From positions 1 to 64,000 of the forward strand of contig CANXME010002099.1 of the NCBI GenBank assembly GCA_948144175.1: a stretch of 64,000 bases of DNA, written 5' to 3'. The position numbers and the translations under genes were made by a program. The stretch comes from Closterium sp. NIES-65 (lineage: Eukaryota > Streptophyta > Zygnematophyceae > Desmidiales > Closteriaceae). The notes below the pieces were generated by a model. That model was given only the letters and a program-made list of their open reading frames with translations. It did no database searches and was not told the origin of the DNA. Below are positions 51,655-61,994 of this stretch, piece by piece (the first letter of the stretch is position 1; each line of letters opens with the position of its first letter).

Positions 51655-53329
51655 ATGGAGCCCGCAACCTCCCCGTACTCACCTGTAAGGTGCTCTGCTC
51701 GTAGCACCGCCGGCGTGCCTGCGCCCAGCGACGACATGGTGTACTACGGGCCTGGAACCTCCTCCCCACGCCCCAACGCTCGCCATGCTCGTGGACCGTC
51801 GCCCTCTGCTGCGGGCGCGCGCAGAGACGACCCGGACACCGATACAGAATATTTGCCGTGGGCGGACCGCCAGGATGAGCGACTGGACGTCGAAGACGAC
51901 GATGAGGAAGAAGACAACTGGATGCCGGAAGAGGAACCTGTGGACGAGGATGCGGAGGGTAACCCTGCTTTACCTCGCGACGTTGCCGCTATGTGCACTC
52001 AAGCGCAACCAATCATATCCGGCCGCTCCGTCGACCAACCCATGCCCCTTCATGCTTTCCATCCGCCCGTCCGCCTCCCCCCCTCCCCCCCTCCCCCGTG
52101 TTTCGCAGCGGAGCAGCGCGAGGTCCGCCCACTCTCCGAGGTGATCGCGTCCTCCACGCAGGCAACGTCCAAGGAACAACGCCCCGGTGGACGTGGTCCG
52201 ACATTGAACCGTCGTGGAACCGCTTCAGCAAATGCACCAGGCAACCCCGGCGCTGCCCTTGACAACGCGATTGCCGGGCGGGTCGCGAAACAGGAACAGC
52301 GCATTCACGAGCTGAACCAGACCATTGAGAGGCTTGAGGGGAATCGAGCCACTGCCGCGCGCTCCGCTTCTCCGCGTGCAACAAACCGGCCCAGCCGCGC
52401 GCGTGACGCGGCTGTGGACGAGCCCGCACCGTGTCGCCAGCACACGGCGGCGGGCCGGGTCAGCTCCCGCCAGGCAGATGCGACGGGGGAGCCAAGGTCG
52501 CCAATGGTGGAACGTGCGCTTGCGCGCGAGATCCCGACGGGCGAATACGGGGGGTCGCGCCACACCCGGGATGGTGTACTGGGCCGACCGCTTACAGGAA
52601 GCGCACGTTATGTTTCCGTCGAAGGATGACGGATTCAAGGTAGATGCCGAGATTGCTCTGCAGATGCTTTTATTCGATGCTTAAGAAGGGCTGTGATTCT
52701 GATTTATAGATGTTATGTTACACATTCCTGTTTTTATTTGTGGCCTCCCTTCGCATTCAGGCCGTTGTCGAGGACATGATAAAGATATTGACGTACGACA
52801 CGTCCGTCGCACAGCTCACCTTTTGGATGCCGCCATCCCTGCTCGAACGCCTCTTGGCGCGCGCTCTGCGTATCACCAGCCCTGCGCACCGTACAATGCT
52901 CCACATGTTGCTGGCGCACGACGAGAAGCGGGCGGGGTGGATTACCCGCCAGATGCAGGTCTGGCGCAACACCAAATGGGAGCACGGCCGCACTTACGTG
53001 TACATCCTGCATGGACTGCCATACAAGACTGGCTCCAGCCCGCGCATCTCTCTTCCGGCAACTCCGAGCGCGCTGGAGGTGCCACGCATCTCTGGCAAGC
53101 AATTCATAGAACATTTCCCTGCCGGTGAGCGTGCTTTTCTCTGTAAAAACCTCGCACCCTATGCGGTTCATTCGGCGCCATTCTCTCTGGACTTTGTGTG
53201 GTCTGCGTGTATGTTGATGGCGGTTGTTGAATTGCGTATGTCAGGGCCTGCAAGTTTCGAGCTGCACCCGTGGCATCGCAACGCGGCGGGAATTCCTTAT
53301 GCAACCGAGAAGTTTGAGCGCGCCATATT

Positions 53330-53462
53330 TGTCAGAACATTATAGCTTATGCTATTGTGTAGGCTATAGTGGGGTATCCCATAGGGGGTACAACCCAACT
53401 AGGGTTTCATATTTGTACTCTCTTCATTCATAGTTCACATCATTCTCGTTCTAATTTTCTCA
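53330..53462 (+). repeat. Copia-2 5' LTR
   Basis: TGTCAGAACATTATAGC to CTAATTTTCTCA, followed by primer site TGGTATCGAGCAGG (53463-53476). Confidence 0.96.
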
Positions 53463-53589
53463 TGGTATCGAGCAGGTTCCCCCTTGGGAACTGTGCTTAG
53501 GACCCACCACATCGAGTTTTTTTTTCCTGCCCGAAGCGCGCTCAGCCCGAGTCGCGCTCCGGGCCCTCACTTCGTCGAGCCGCCCTAGC

Positions 53590-54470
53590 GGCCCTTCACT
53601 GCGGCCCCGCCGCCTCTCTCGTTGCGGCCCCGCCGACCTTCACGGCGGCCCCGCCACCCGTCTCAGCGGCCCAGCCGCCCGTCTTCGCGGCCCCGCCGCC
53701 TCTCTCGCTGCGGCCCCGCCGCCTCTCACTGCGGCCCCGCCGCCCGTCTCAGCGGCCCCGCCGCCCGTCTTCGCGGCCCCGCCGCCTCTCTCGCTGCGGC
53801 CCCGCCGCCTCTCACTTCGGCCCCGCCGCCCGTCTCTGCGGCCCCGCCGCCCGTCTCCGCGGCCCCGCCGCCTCTCTAGCTGCGGCCCCGCCGCCTCTCC
53901 CTGCGGCCCCGCCGCCCGTCTCAGCGGCCCCGCCGCCCGTCTTCGCGGCCCCGCCGCCTCTCTCGCTGCGGCCCCGCCGCCTCTCACTGCGGCCCCCATG
54001 CCCGTCTCAGCCGCCCCGCCGCCCGTCTTCGCGGCCCCGCCGCCTCTCACTTCGGCCCCGCCGCCCGTCTCTGCGGCCCCGCCGCCCGTCTCCGCGGCCC
54101 TGCCGCCTCTCTAGCTGCGGCCCCGCCGCCTCTCACTGCGGCCCCGCCGCCCGTCTCTGCGGCCCCGCCGCCCCTCTCGCTGCGGCCCCGAGCCCTACCA
54201 GCGGCCCTACGGCCCTACACCACCCGCGCCACCCGAGCTGCCCGACCCGCCCGAGCCGCCCGAGCCGCCCGACCTGCCCGACCTGCCCGAGCCGCCCGAG
54301 TCGCCAAAGCTGCTGAGGAGCCGAGCCGCCCGACCCGCCCGAGCCCCCCGAGCCGCCCGAGTCGCCCGAGCCCCCTGAGCCACTGAGGAGCCGAGCCGCC
54401 CGAGCCGCCTGAGCCGCTGTAGAGCCGAGCCGCCCGAGCCGCCCAAACTGCAGTTGCTGCTGAGCCGTCC
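53590..54470 (+). repeat. Copia-2 leader minisatellites
   Basis: 53590-54190 is built from CGGCCCCGCCGCCTCTCTCGCTG and CGGCCCCGCCGCCCGTCT-type units, including a larger repeat of about 180 bp (53640-53820 resembles 53880-54050). 54225-54440 is GAGCCGCCC nine-mers. Antisense frames here (e.g. 53640-54050) are composition artefacts. Confidence 0.9.
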
Positions 54471-54586
54471 GAGCAGCCGCGTTGCTGTGCTGCTAAGCTG
54501 TCCGACCCGCCCTGTCTGGTGAGAGCAGCGCTCCTGTCACTGCATTGCCCCTGTCCTACAGGTAGTACTGCTAGGCTACTGTCGTC

Positions 54587-55056
54587 ATGGCTACCCCTAG
54601 TGTCATCGCTTTTGACGCTGAGGGTCGGGCCATTGACTTTGAGGTCTGGGTAGACGACCTGCAGCTGTTCTTACAGTGCGATAGGGCAGACGGCCTCTCT
54701 CTCTTTGACCTTACCTCTGGCGCTTCCCCTGCCCCTGCTGCTGATGCTGACGCCACTGTTCGCTCCCAGTGGGCCACGCGCGACGCTGCTGCACGTCTTG
54801 CTGTGCGTCGCCACCTCCCTACCTCCGAGCGTGCGCACTTTAGTCAGTACAAGAGTACTCAGACCTTGTACGACGCTGTAGTCGCGCGCTACTCCTCCCC
54901 TGCCACTGCTGCACTGAGCCGTCTCATGCTACCGTACCTCTTCCCTGACCTTGCTGCCTTTACCACCGTGGCTGACCTCATTACGCACCTCCGCACTAGT
55001 GACACTCGCTACCGCGCTGCACTCCCTGCTGACTTCTGCGCCAAGAACCCCCCCCC
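54587..55056 (+). pseudogene. Copia-2 Gag N-terminus
   Basis: MATPSVIAFDAEGRAIDFEV to ALPADFCAKNP; the frame is then lost in a 9-base C run (one C fewer than the ten needed). The next frame starts at MYITLYFLVTRLPDSLR (55057). Otherwise very close to Copia-1 Gag. Confidence 0.9.
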
Positions 55057-57570
55057 ATGTACATCACTCTGTACTTCCTAGTCACTCGCCTTCCTGACTC
55101 CCTTCGTATAGTCAGGGACCACTTTCTCTCAGTCTGTCCCACCACACTCACTGTCGATCTCCTCGAGAAGGCCCTCTTAGCAGCAGAGAAGAGTATAGTC
55201 GCTGTAGGAGCCTTTCGAGGTGACCCGCGCACCCCCATCTTTGAGGGGTGTTCCCCCTCCCCCCTGCTGCCCTCTGTTGCCTCTGCTGCTACGGCCGACC
55301 TCCTTGGTCTTGAGTCGGTCGGTGCGGCGTCTGCCCCTAGCGGGAGACGCCGCCCTGGCAAGGGCAAGGGGGGCAAGGGAGCTGGAGGAGCGGGCGGTGG
55401 AGGTGGAGGTGGAGGCGGTGGGGGTAGTGGGGGTGGCGGTGGGAGTGGAGGTGCGGGTGGGGGGGTCGGTGGCGGCGGTGGAGGCGGAGGCGGCGACGGC
55501 GGTGGCGGTGGGAGCGGAGGTGGCGGAGGAGGCGGCGGTGGAGGCGGCGGTGGAGGCGGCGGTGGAGGCGGCGGCAGTAGCGGAGGCGGCGGAGGCGGTG
55601 GGGGTGGCGGTGGAGCTGGTCGCGGGCCTTCACAGAGGAGTGGCTCCGGTAGTGGCGCGCGCGAGCAGCAGCAGCGCGGTCGTGAGACCCTGTCCCCTCA
55701 GCAGCTCCGTGAGTGGTACACTGCACGCCAGCGGGGTGGGGGTTTTGGTCCGTGCACCTACGTCCTGCGCACCGGCGACCATGCGGGTGAGCAGTGTGGG
55801 GGTCCGCACCCCACCCAGCGCTGCTTTCGCCGCCTGGCGGACGCATGGCGCCACCAGTTCCCAGAGGCCTCAGAGATTCCTCGCTCAGGCGAGCTGTCTA
55901 GGGCGGGTGTTGCCATCTTTGATCTTGACTTTGATGCTATTCTCTCTGCCATGTATGCTGTGTCTCATAGTGATGAGGGTGACTGCTACCGCTGTTTCCC
56001 GCCCAATCCGGGCATTGAGGCTGCTGCCCTAGGTGATTGCGACGCTGCTGCTCTAGGTGCTAGTGTGTCTGCGTCCTCAGGTACTGGTGAGTATGCGCTC
56101 TCAGGTACTACGTCGGCTTCGGCCTCCCTCACCTTCACTCTTGACTCCGGGGCGTCTCGCTCCTTCTTTCGGGACCGCACCACACTCACGCCGCTTAGTC
56201 GGCCGGTTGCGGTGTCTCTGGCTGACCCCTCCGAGGGTCCTGTACTATCTCGCTTCTCCACAGTCCTCCCATGTCCGGCGGCTCCCTCTGGCACCCTCTC
56301 TGGTCTCTACCTCCCCTCGTTCTCGACGAACCTGGTGAGTGGTGCTGACCTACAGAATGGGGGAGTACACCAATTCACTCCTCCGCGTCAGCGGGTGACG
56401 CACTGTACAGAGGCTAGCACAGGTCGGCACCTGGCTACGTTTACTCGTCAGCCGGGGTCGAGTCTGTACACACTGACCACTGCGTCTCCTCCCGTTACTG
56501 AGTCTGGTAGAGTCGCTTCGTCCGGTCGGGTGTTTGCTGCAGCGTCTAGGTCCGGTCCTGAGTCTGCCCCCTGTTCGTGTCGTCTCTTGTCTCATGAGAC
56601 TCTCCTCTGGCACCACCGTCTTGGTCACCCCTCTCTGCTTCGGCTCAGAGGCATGGCCTCCCGTCTTCTTGTGTCTGGTCTAACCCGGTCCCTCCCTCCC
56701 CTTCCTCAATGCCCTGGCCCTGCCTGTGTCCCCTGTGTCGAGGGGCGCCAGCGGGCTGCCCCTCACTCCTCCCAGTTTCCTCCGACAGAGGCCCCGTTGC
56801 AGACGCTTCACATGGACGTGTGGGGCCCGGCCCGCGTCCGTGGACAGGGTCACGAGCGCTACTTCTTGCTCGTTGTTGACGACTACTCGCGTTACACCAC
56901 GGTCTTCCCCTTGCACAGCAAGGGTGATGTCACTGAGGTGCTGATCGACTGGATCCGCGCGGCTCGTCTCCAGCTCAGGCGGAGCTTTGGCTCGGACTTC
57001 CCGCTCCTGCGTCTGCACTCGGACAGAGGCGGAGAGTTTTTCTCTAGCCTACTGCAAGCCTACTATCGCGCACGAGGCATCTGTCAGACCTTCACGCTTC
57101 CGGACTCACCGCAGCAAAATGGGATTGTTGAGCGCCGCATTGGCATGGTCATGGACGTCGCTCGTACGTCTATGATGCATGCGGCTGCCCCCCATTTTCT
57201 GTGGCCGTTTGCGGTCAGGTACGCGGCGCATCAGATCAACCTCCACCCCAGGGTCTCCAGGCCGGAGACCTCCCCAGCCTTACAGTGGACGGGGAAGGTT
57301 GGCGATGCGTCGGCGTTCCGGGTCTTGGGATCTCGGGCGTTTGTCCGCGACTTATCTGCGGACAAGCTGTCCCCTTGTGCTGCTCCTTGCGTCTTCCTGG
57401 GGTTCCCCCCTGACGCGCCTGGGTGGCAGTTCTACCACCCCACCTCTCGACGTGTTCTGTCCTCCCAGGACGTCACGTTTGACGAGTCGGTCCCCTACTA
57501 CCGCCTCCTCCCCTACCGCACTCCGTCCCTCCCCCCACCTCCGCTCTTCCTTGTACCAGGTCCCCCCTAG
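55057..57570 (+). CDS. Copia-2 Gag C-terminus, protease and integrase
   Basis: 837 codons. Residues 1-100: rest of the Gag helical domain. 104-190: poly-Gly. 234-257: C-x13-C-x3-H-x4-C cluster. 364-367: protease DSGA. Then WHHRLGHPS/CVPC integrase head, and the core with HMDVWGP, RLHSDRGGEF and PQQNGIVERR. The gag/pol border codon that is TAG in Copia-1 and Copia-3 is GAG here (within GAREQQQRG), so this copy reads straight through. It ends at TAG (57568-57570) where Copia-1 has PPPVDPL-coding DNA. Confidence 0.92.
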   Translation: MYITLYFLVTRLPDSLRIVRDHFLSVCPTTLTVDLLEKALLAAEKSIVAVGAFRGDPRTPIFEGCSPSPLLPSVASAATADLLGLESVGAASAPSGRRRPGKGKGGKGAGGAGGGGGGGGGGGSGGGGGSGGAGGGVGGGGGGGGGDGGGGGSGGGGGGGGGGGGGGGGGGGGSSGGGGGGGGGGGAGRGPSQRSGSGSGAREQQQRGRETLSPQQLREWYTARQRGGGFGPCTYVLRTGDHAGEQCGGPHPTQRCFRRLADAWRHQFPEASEIPRSGELSRAGVAIFDLDFDAILSAMYAVSHSDEGDCYRCFPPNPGIEAAALGDCDAAALGASVSASSGTGEYALSGTTSASASLTFTLDSGASRSFFRDRTTLTPLSRPVAVSLADPSEGPVLSRFSTVLPCPAAPSGTLSGLYLPSFSTNLVSGADLQNGGVHQFTPPRQRVTHCTEASTGRHLATFTRQPGSSLYTLTTASPPVTESGRVASSGRVFAAASRSGPESAPCSCRLLSHETLLWHHRLGHPSLLRLRGMASRLLVSGLTRSLPPLPQCPGPACVPCVEGRQRAAPHSSQFPPTEAPLQTLHMDVWGPARVRGQGHERYFLLVVDDYSRYTTVFPLHSKGDVTEVLIDWIRAARLQLRRSFGSDFPLLRLHSDRGGEFFSSLLQAYYRARGICQTFTLPDSPQQNGIVERRIGMVMDVARTSMMHAAAPHFLWPFAVRYAAHQINLHPRVSRPETSPALQWTGKVGDASAFRVLGSRAFVRDLSADKLSPCAAPCVFLGFPPDAPGWQFYHPTSRRVLSSQDVTFDESVPYYRLLPYRTPSLPPPPLFLVPGPP

Positions 57571-58287
57571 GAAGACTCCCTCCCCCCTCAGGGTCCTGCC
57601 CCTTTAGGTGTGTTCCAGGTAGACGCAGTCGAGCCTGTCGAGGTCACTGGTGACTCTGGTGCTGCTGGGGGTGCAGAGCCTGGGGGTGCTGGACCTGGGG
57701 GTGCGGAGTCTGGGGGTGCTGAGCCTGGGGGTACTGCGTCTTGGGGTGCTGAGCCTGGGGGTGCTGAGCCTGGGGGTGCTGAGCTTGAGGGTGCTACGCC
57801 TGGGGGTGCTGAGCCTGGAGGTGCTGCGCTTGGGGGTGCTGAGCCTGGAGGTGCTACGCCTGGGGGTGCTGGGAGTGGAGGTGCTCCGCCTAGAGGTTCT
57901 CCGGGTGCTTCTTCTCGCTGGGAGCCACTCTCTCCACAGGAGCTGCGCAAGTGGTTTGCCCGGCGCTGGCGCCGTGCTGCTGGTGTTGGAGGTTCTTCGG
58001 CTGCTGAGGGTGCTGCGGTCGCGGGTCCCAGAGGTGCTCGTACTGGGAGTACTGGAGCTGCTGGGCCTACGGGTTCGACTGGAGCTGGTGCTGCTGAGGG
58101 TGTTGGCGCTGAGACTACCGCTGGCGGTCCTACTAAGGGTGCTCTTGGTGCTGCTGGAGGTGCTGCTGGAGCGGGTGCTCCTGCTGAGGGTACTGGTGCT
58201 AGCGTCGTCACGCGGCCTCGTACTTTGTTCCACTCCTGCAGCATGTTCTTGGTCTTCCTCCTTCTACTGGTCCTCCTCCTCCCTTAG
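57571..58287 (+). pseudogene. Copia-2 hinge region
   Basis: Same frame as the preceding part: GAEPGG-type five-residue repeats (57660-57890) from a 15-bp DNA repeat, then KWFARRWRRAAGVGG. Four bases are lost near 58227 relative to Copia-1, and the frame runs out at 58287. In the proper frame CAG stands at both places where Copia-1 has TAG. Confidence 0.85.
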
Positions 58288-58487
58288 AGTGTCCACAGCC
58301 TGTCCCGTCACAGTCACAGCTACAGCCTGCCTCCCCTCTGCCTGCTCCTTCTCCCTACGCTGGTCCTACTGGAGTTCTTACTGAGCGTCGTGAGCCTACG
58401 TCTCGTCCTCCGTCGCCTGTTAGAGCTGCTCGCGCTAGTGGTCGCAGTTCGCGCCAGCGCCCTCCTCCTATCCCTAGCACGCACCGG

Positions 58488-60473
58488 ATGTCTCTGCGTC
58501 CGTCTACTGCTCCTCTGCGTGCCCCTTTGCCTTCCCCTCCTGAGTCCTCTCTTCCTGCACTTGCCGACCCTGAGTCGGACTCTCTTCGTGCTGCCAGTCC
58601 TACTATCACGCGTCTCCTTGCTACTGTTGTCACTGACCCTTCTTTCGAGTCTACTGCTGCGTCTGCTCTAGTTACTAAGCTCGTCGACTTTGCTGCTCGC
58701 TGTAGCTTAGACTACGCTGCTAGTCTTGTCAGTGAGTCTGAGTGTGTCTGTCCTCCGTCCGTCGGGGGTGAGTGTACCCTTGGCACGGACGTCCTTGAGG
58801 ACAGGCAGGAGGAGTTCCAGTGTCTAGCAGCTGCTTCACCTCATCTCGTGTCCGTACTGCTTACCCCTGAGGGAGACCCGGATGCACTTGACATCCCGAC
58901 TCCGCGCTCTTACGCGGAGGCGATAGAGGGTCCCTACTCCTCTCAGTGGCAGGCAGCTATGGATGCACAGATGGCTTCCTGGAAGTCCACAGGCACCTAC
59001 GTTGACGCTGTTCCCCCTCCTGGGGCGAACATCGTCAGTGGCATGTGGATCTTCAGGGTGAAGCGGCCGCCGTGTTCTCCGCCTGTCTTCAAGGCGCGTT
59101 ACGTGGCTCGTGGCTTTAGTCAGCGGCAGGGAGTTGACTACTTTCAGACCTTCTCCCCCACCCCGAAGATGACCACTCTTCGGGTACTGCTGCACATTGC
59201 TGCTCACCGTGACTACGAGCTCCAAACTCTGGACTTCAGCACAGCTTTCTTGCAGGGCAGCCTGCACGAGGATATCTGGCTGCGCCGCCCACCTGGCTTC
59301 ACTGTGTCTTTCCCTCCTGGTACCCAGTTGAGTCTCCGGCGTCCAGTCTACGGTCTCCGCCAGGCGCCACGTGAGTGGCACGACACACTGAGGACTACGC
59401 TTGCGGCTCTTGGGTTTGCTCCTTCTACTGCCGACCTGTCGCTGTTTCTGCGCACCGACACTTCTCTGCCGCCGTTCTACATCCTCGTGTACGTCGAAGA
59501 TTTGGTCTTTGCCACAGCTGACACTGCTGGACTCGCCTACGTGAAGTCCGAGCTGCAGAAGCGACTCACGTGCACAGACCTGGGTGAACTGCGCAGCTAC
59601 CTTGGCTTGCAGATCACCCGGGACAGAGCACGCCGCACCATTACCCTGACTCAGTCACACATGGTGCAGCAGGTCCTTCAGCGCTTCGGCTTCACGTACT
59701 CCTCGCCTCAGGCCACTCCTCTGCCTACTCGCCACTCACTCTCAGCTCTGCCTTTGGATGAGTCTGTAGAGTCGAGTGGCCCGTATCCAGAGCTTGTTGG
59801 CTGCCTCATGTACCTGATGACCTGCACACGACCTGACCTTGCATACCCTCTTAGCATCTTGGCACGCTGTGTTGCTCCTGGGAGACACCGACCAGAGCAC
59901 ATGGCTGCAGCGAAGAGGGTGTTGCGCTACTTGTGCAGTACGTCGGGCATGGGGCTTGTGCTTGGAGGGCGGAGTCCAGTGGTCCTCACTGGGCACGCGG
60001 ACGCTTCTTGGGCTGACGACCAGGCTACGCAGCGGTCGTCACAGGGTTACACCTTCAGCCTTGGTTCCGGCTCTGTTTCGTGGCGGGCTACCCGCTCGTC
60101 TTCTGTTCTCGGCTCCAGTTGTGAGGCTGAGATCTACGCCGGGGCTATGGCTGCCCAGGAGCTTCGCTGGCTCACCTACCTGCTGACCGACCTTGGAGAG
60201 CCGCCTCGTTCTCCTCCAGTCCTGTACGTAGACAACAAGGCCATGCTGGCCTTGTGTCGAGAGCAGCGACTGGAGCACAGGACAAAGCACATTGCTCTCT
60301 GTTACTTTCTTGCTCGTGAGCTACAGCAGCGTGGACAGTTGCGGCTTGCGTACGTGGCCTCTGAGGCCAACACTGCTGATGTTTTCACCAAGGCACTTGC
60401 GCCTTGTGATCATCAGCGCTTCTGCACTCAGCTGGGTCTTGTGCCTGTCTTGCCTCACTTGCTCACTTCTTGA
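58488..60473 (+). CDS. Copia-2 reverse transcriptase and RNase H
   Basis: 661 codons, TGA stop, intact. RT: SYAEAIEGPYSSQWQAAMDA, KARYVARGFSQRQGVDYFQT, LQTLDFSTAFLQGSLHEDIW, catalytic box as ILVYVEDLVFATA (YVDD expected, first Asp changed to Glu), DLGELRSYLGLQITRDRA. RNase H: TGHADASWADDQATQRSSQG, GSSCEAEIYAGAMAAQELRW, YVDNKAMLALCREQR. The D-to-E change is at a metal-binding residue, so polymerase activity is doubtful. Confidence 0.93.
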   Translation: MSLRPSTAPLRAPLPSPPESSLPALADPESDSLRAASPTITRLLATVVTDPSFESTAASALVTKLVDFAARCSLDYAASLVSESECVCPPSVGGECTLGTDVLEDRQEEFQCLAAASPHLVSVLLTPEGDPDALDIPTPRSYAEAIEGPYSSQWQAAMDAQMASWKSTGTYVDAVPPPGANIVSGMWIFRVKRPPCSPPVFKARYVARGFSQRQGVDYFQTFSPTPKMTTLRVLLHIAAHRDYELQTLDFSTAFLQGSLHEDIWLRRPPGFTVSFPPGTQLSLRRPVYGLRQAPREWHDTLRTTLAALGFAPSTADLSLFLRTDTSLPPFYILVYVEDLVFATADTAGLAYVKSELQKRLTCTDLGELRSYLGLQITRDRARRTITLTQSHMVQQVLQRFGFTYSSPQATPLPTRHSLSALPLDESVESSGPYPELVGCLMYLMTCTRPDLAYPLSILARCVAPGRHRPEHMAAAKRVLRYLCSTSGMGLVLGGRSPVVLTGHADASWADDQATQRSSQGYTFSLGSGSVSWRATRSSSVLGSSCEAEIYAGAMAAQELRWLTYLLTDLGEPPRSPPVLYVDNKAMLALCREQRLEHRTKHIALCYFLARELQQRGQLRLAYVASEANTADVFTKALAPCDHQRFCTQLGLVPVLPHLLTS

Positions 60474-60688
60474 CCTTGTTTGTACTGTCACATATATATA
60501 CTCCTGCTCTTGCTTGCTTAGCCTCGTATATATGTATATATATGTGCTCTTGCATGTGAACCGGCCTTTTGGCCTTTAAACTTGTGCTCGGAATGTGTGG
60601 TCACGTTGTGATCCACCCTGAGCTTTGCTTTGCTTTGCTTGACTGGTCTTGTGACCCCTTGTTCTCCCCCACTTTGCCTATGGGGGTG

Positions 60689-60821
60689 TGTCAGAACATT
60701 ATAGCTGATGCTATTGTGTAGGCTATAGTGGGGTATCCCATAGGGGGTACAACCCAACTAGGGTTTCATATTTGTACTCGCTTCATTCATAGTTCACATC
60801 ATTCTCGTTCTAATTTTCTCA
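60689..60821 (+). repeat. Copia-2 3' LTR
   Basis: Preceded by the polypurine tract CTATGGGGGTG. Two differences from the 5' copy by eye (CTTATG/CTGATG and CTCTCTTC/CTCGCTTC). Confidence 0.96.
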
Positions 60822-61270
60822 ATATTTGCCTCGTTTCGGCGCCCAATCCCACCACCGCTGCTCATCCGCACCTATCACGTGGCCTTCTGGCTGTTTGGAG
60901 TAAGTGGATTGTGTTAACACGCCCAACCGACAATCTCCTGTGCAATTTGTCTTGCTTACTCTGACCGATCCGCCCTGTGCAGGTTGAGTTTCCCATTGTC
61001 AGCGGTGGCTCTCTGAAGCGCAGCGCTCCACAGAACGAGGAAGGGGTGCGCTGGTATCATGAGCGCATCAAGCGCTGGATACATAGCGTGATAATCCGCC
61101 GCTCAACTGAGCACGGCCCTTTCTGGGATTCCGAGAGGCGCGGCTGGAGTTTCCGCCACGACAGCACTATCCGCATCCTGGAAGACGGGATGGAACACCT
61201 GTTACCTACCATGCCCGGGGTGGCACCGGCTCCCATTCCGCCAGTTACCCCGCGTGCTGGGGGCGCGTAG

Positions 61271-61994
61271 GCGGAGTTGGCGTGCTGCAAATGTTGTCGT
61301 CGCGTCGTCCAGCATCCAGTGACGACGTCGCAACCCTGTGCCTGTCTGCTGACACGCTAGTGTGTGACGATCCGTGCGACAAAATGCACGAGCGTATGTG
61401 TCGCTTACTTTGCTGACGGCTTGCTTCGCTTGTTTCTTTTTCGTTATCATGCTATCTATGGTGTGCAGATTTCCATGAACGCAATAAAAACATTTGTGCA
61501 CATGCTCTATTAAACCGTAACCGTAATGCCCCACGCCACGTGGCATATTCGTCGCACCACAGTGAACCGCCACGTGTGCTGCCCTGATCTGCACTCTGAT
61601 TGGCGTGCACGGCGTGAAGTATGTTACCACGTGTACCCGTTACGGTTACACTTAAGTTGTGCCTATAGACAGAACCATCTCGGTATTGTCACACTGCATA
61701 CAGCAGATTATTGGTGAGTTGTTTTGTTTCCGGAAGTTTTTCTTAGCAACAGAGAAAGTGTAGGTCCCTAATATCGTAAACCTGCAAAACCTTTAGGGCG
61801 GACGAGGAATGTCTGAACATTCCTCCAACAAACCCTAGAGATTGCTCGGTAGGCACGCCAGAGGAGTGTCTGAGCATTCTCGCCCCTTGCCTAGGCAATC
61901 CGCATAATAATGGTCAAGGTATGTTCCCTCGAAGTACTCTACGCAATCTTTGAACAATCCTTTAGCAATGTTTCCGGCCTAATTTTTTTGTGAC
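61271..61994. other. Right end of the composite transposon
   Basis: Non-coding 3' flank of protein 2 with a possible polyadenylation signal CAATAAAAACA (61481-61491), several CCACGTG motifs (61537, 61572, 61627), two GRRTGTCTGARCATTC-type subterminal blocks (about 61808 and 61863) and the terminal AATTTTTTTGTGAC. Confidence 0.5.

Larger units (their letters stand above)
53330..60821 (+). mobile_element. Copia-2: nearly complete Ty1/copia element inside the cargo gene
   Basis: 7492 bp with 133-bp LTRs (53330-53462, 60689-60821) differing at about two bases, and a perfect target duplication ATATT (53325-53329, 60822-60826). Same family as Copia-1 and Copia-3. Gag-Pol is spread over three frames by two frameshifts (C tract at about 55047-55055; 4 bp lost near 58227) plus one TAG (57568-57570). 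The RT box is YVED. It is the youngest copia in the window by LTR similarity but probably cannot move by itself. Confidence 0.96.
51655..61270 (+). pseudogene. Unrecognised protein 2 of the composite transposon, split by Copia-2
   Basis: From ATGGAGCCCGCAACC. The N-terminal 300 residues are Ser/Pro-rich with a strongly acidic run (DVEDDDEEEDNWMPEEEPVD) and a short coiled coil (AKQEQRIHELNQTIERLEG). A one-base frame change is needed near 52,550-52,600 to reach MVYWADRLQEAHVMFPSKDD. Donor at 52639 (AAG|GTAGAT), acceptor at 52760, then a folded-looking part: MIKILTYDTSVAQLTFWMPP, HRTMLHMLLAHDEKRAGWIT, WEHGRTYVYILHGLPYK. Copia-2 interrupts it at 53330. After 60827 it resumes as SFRRPIPPPLLIRTYHVAFW, donor GGA|GTAAGT (60899), acceptor at 60982, and the last exon EGVRWYHERIKRWIHSVIIR to TAG 61268-61270. 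Family unknown. Confidence 0.6.
45321..61994. mobile_element. Large composite DNA transposon, Plavaka-type, with divergent cargo genes
   Basis: 16,674 bp; about 9.2 kb without Copia-2. It interrupts an LRR gene copy, and both flanks read GGAGG (45316-45320 and 61995-61999). The ends are short imperfect inverted repeats: ACTTCACAAAAATATT at the left and, reversed, GTCACAAAAAAATTAGG at the right. The right subterminal region has two GRRTGTCTGARCATTC-type blocks (61808 and 61863). The left half holds a Plavaka transposase (minus strand). The right half holds two multi-exon genes of unknown function (plus strand), starting back to back with it near 49,930-50,050. Confidence 0.8.
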
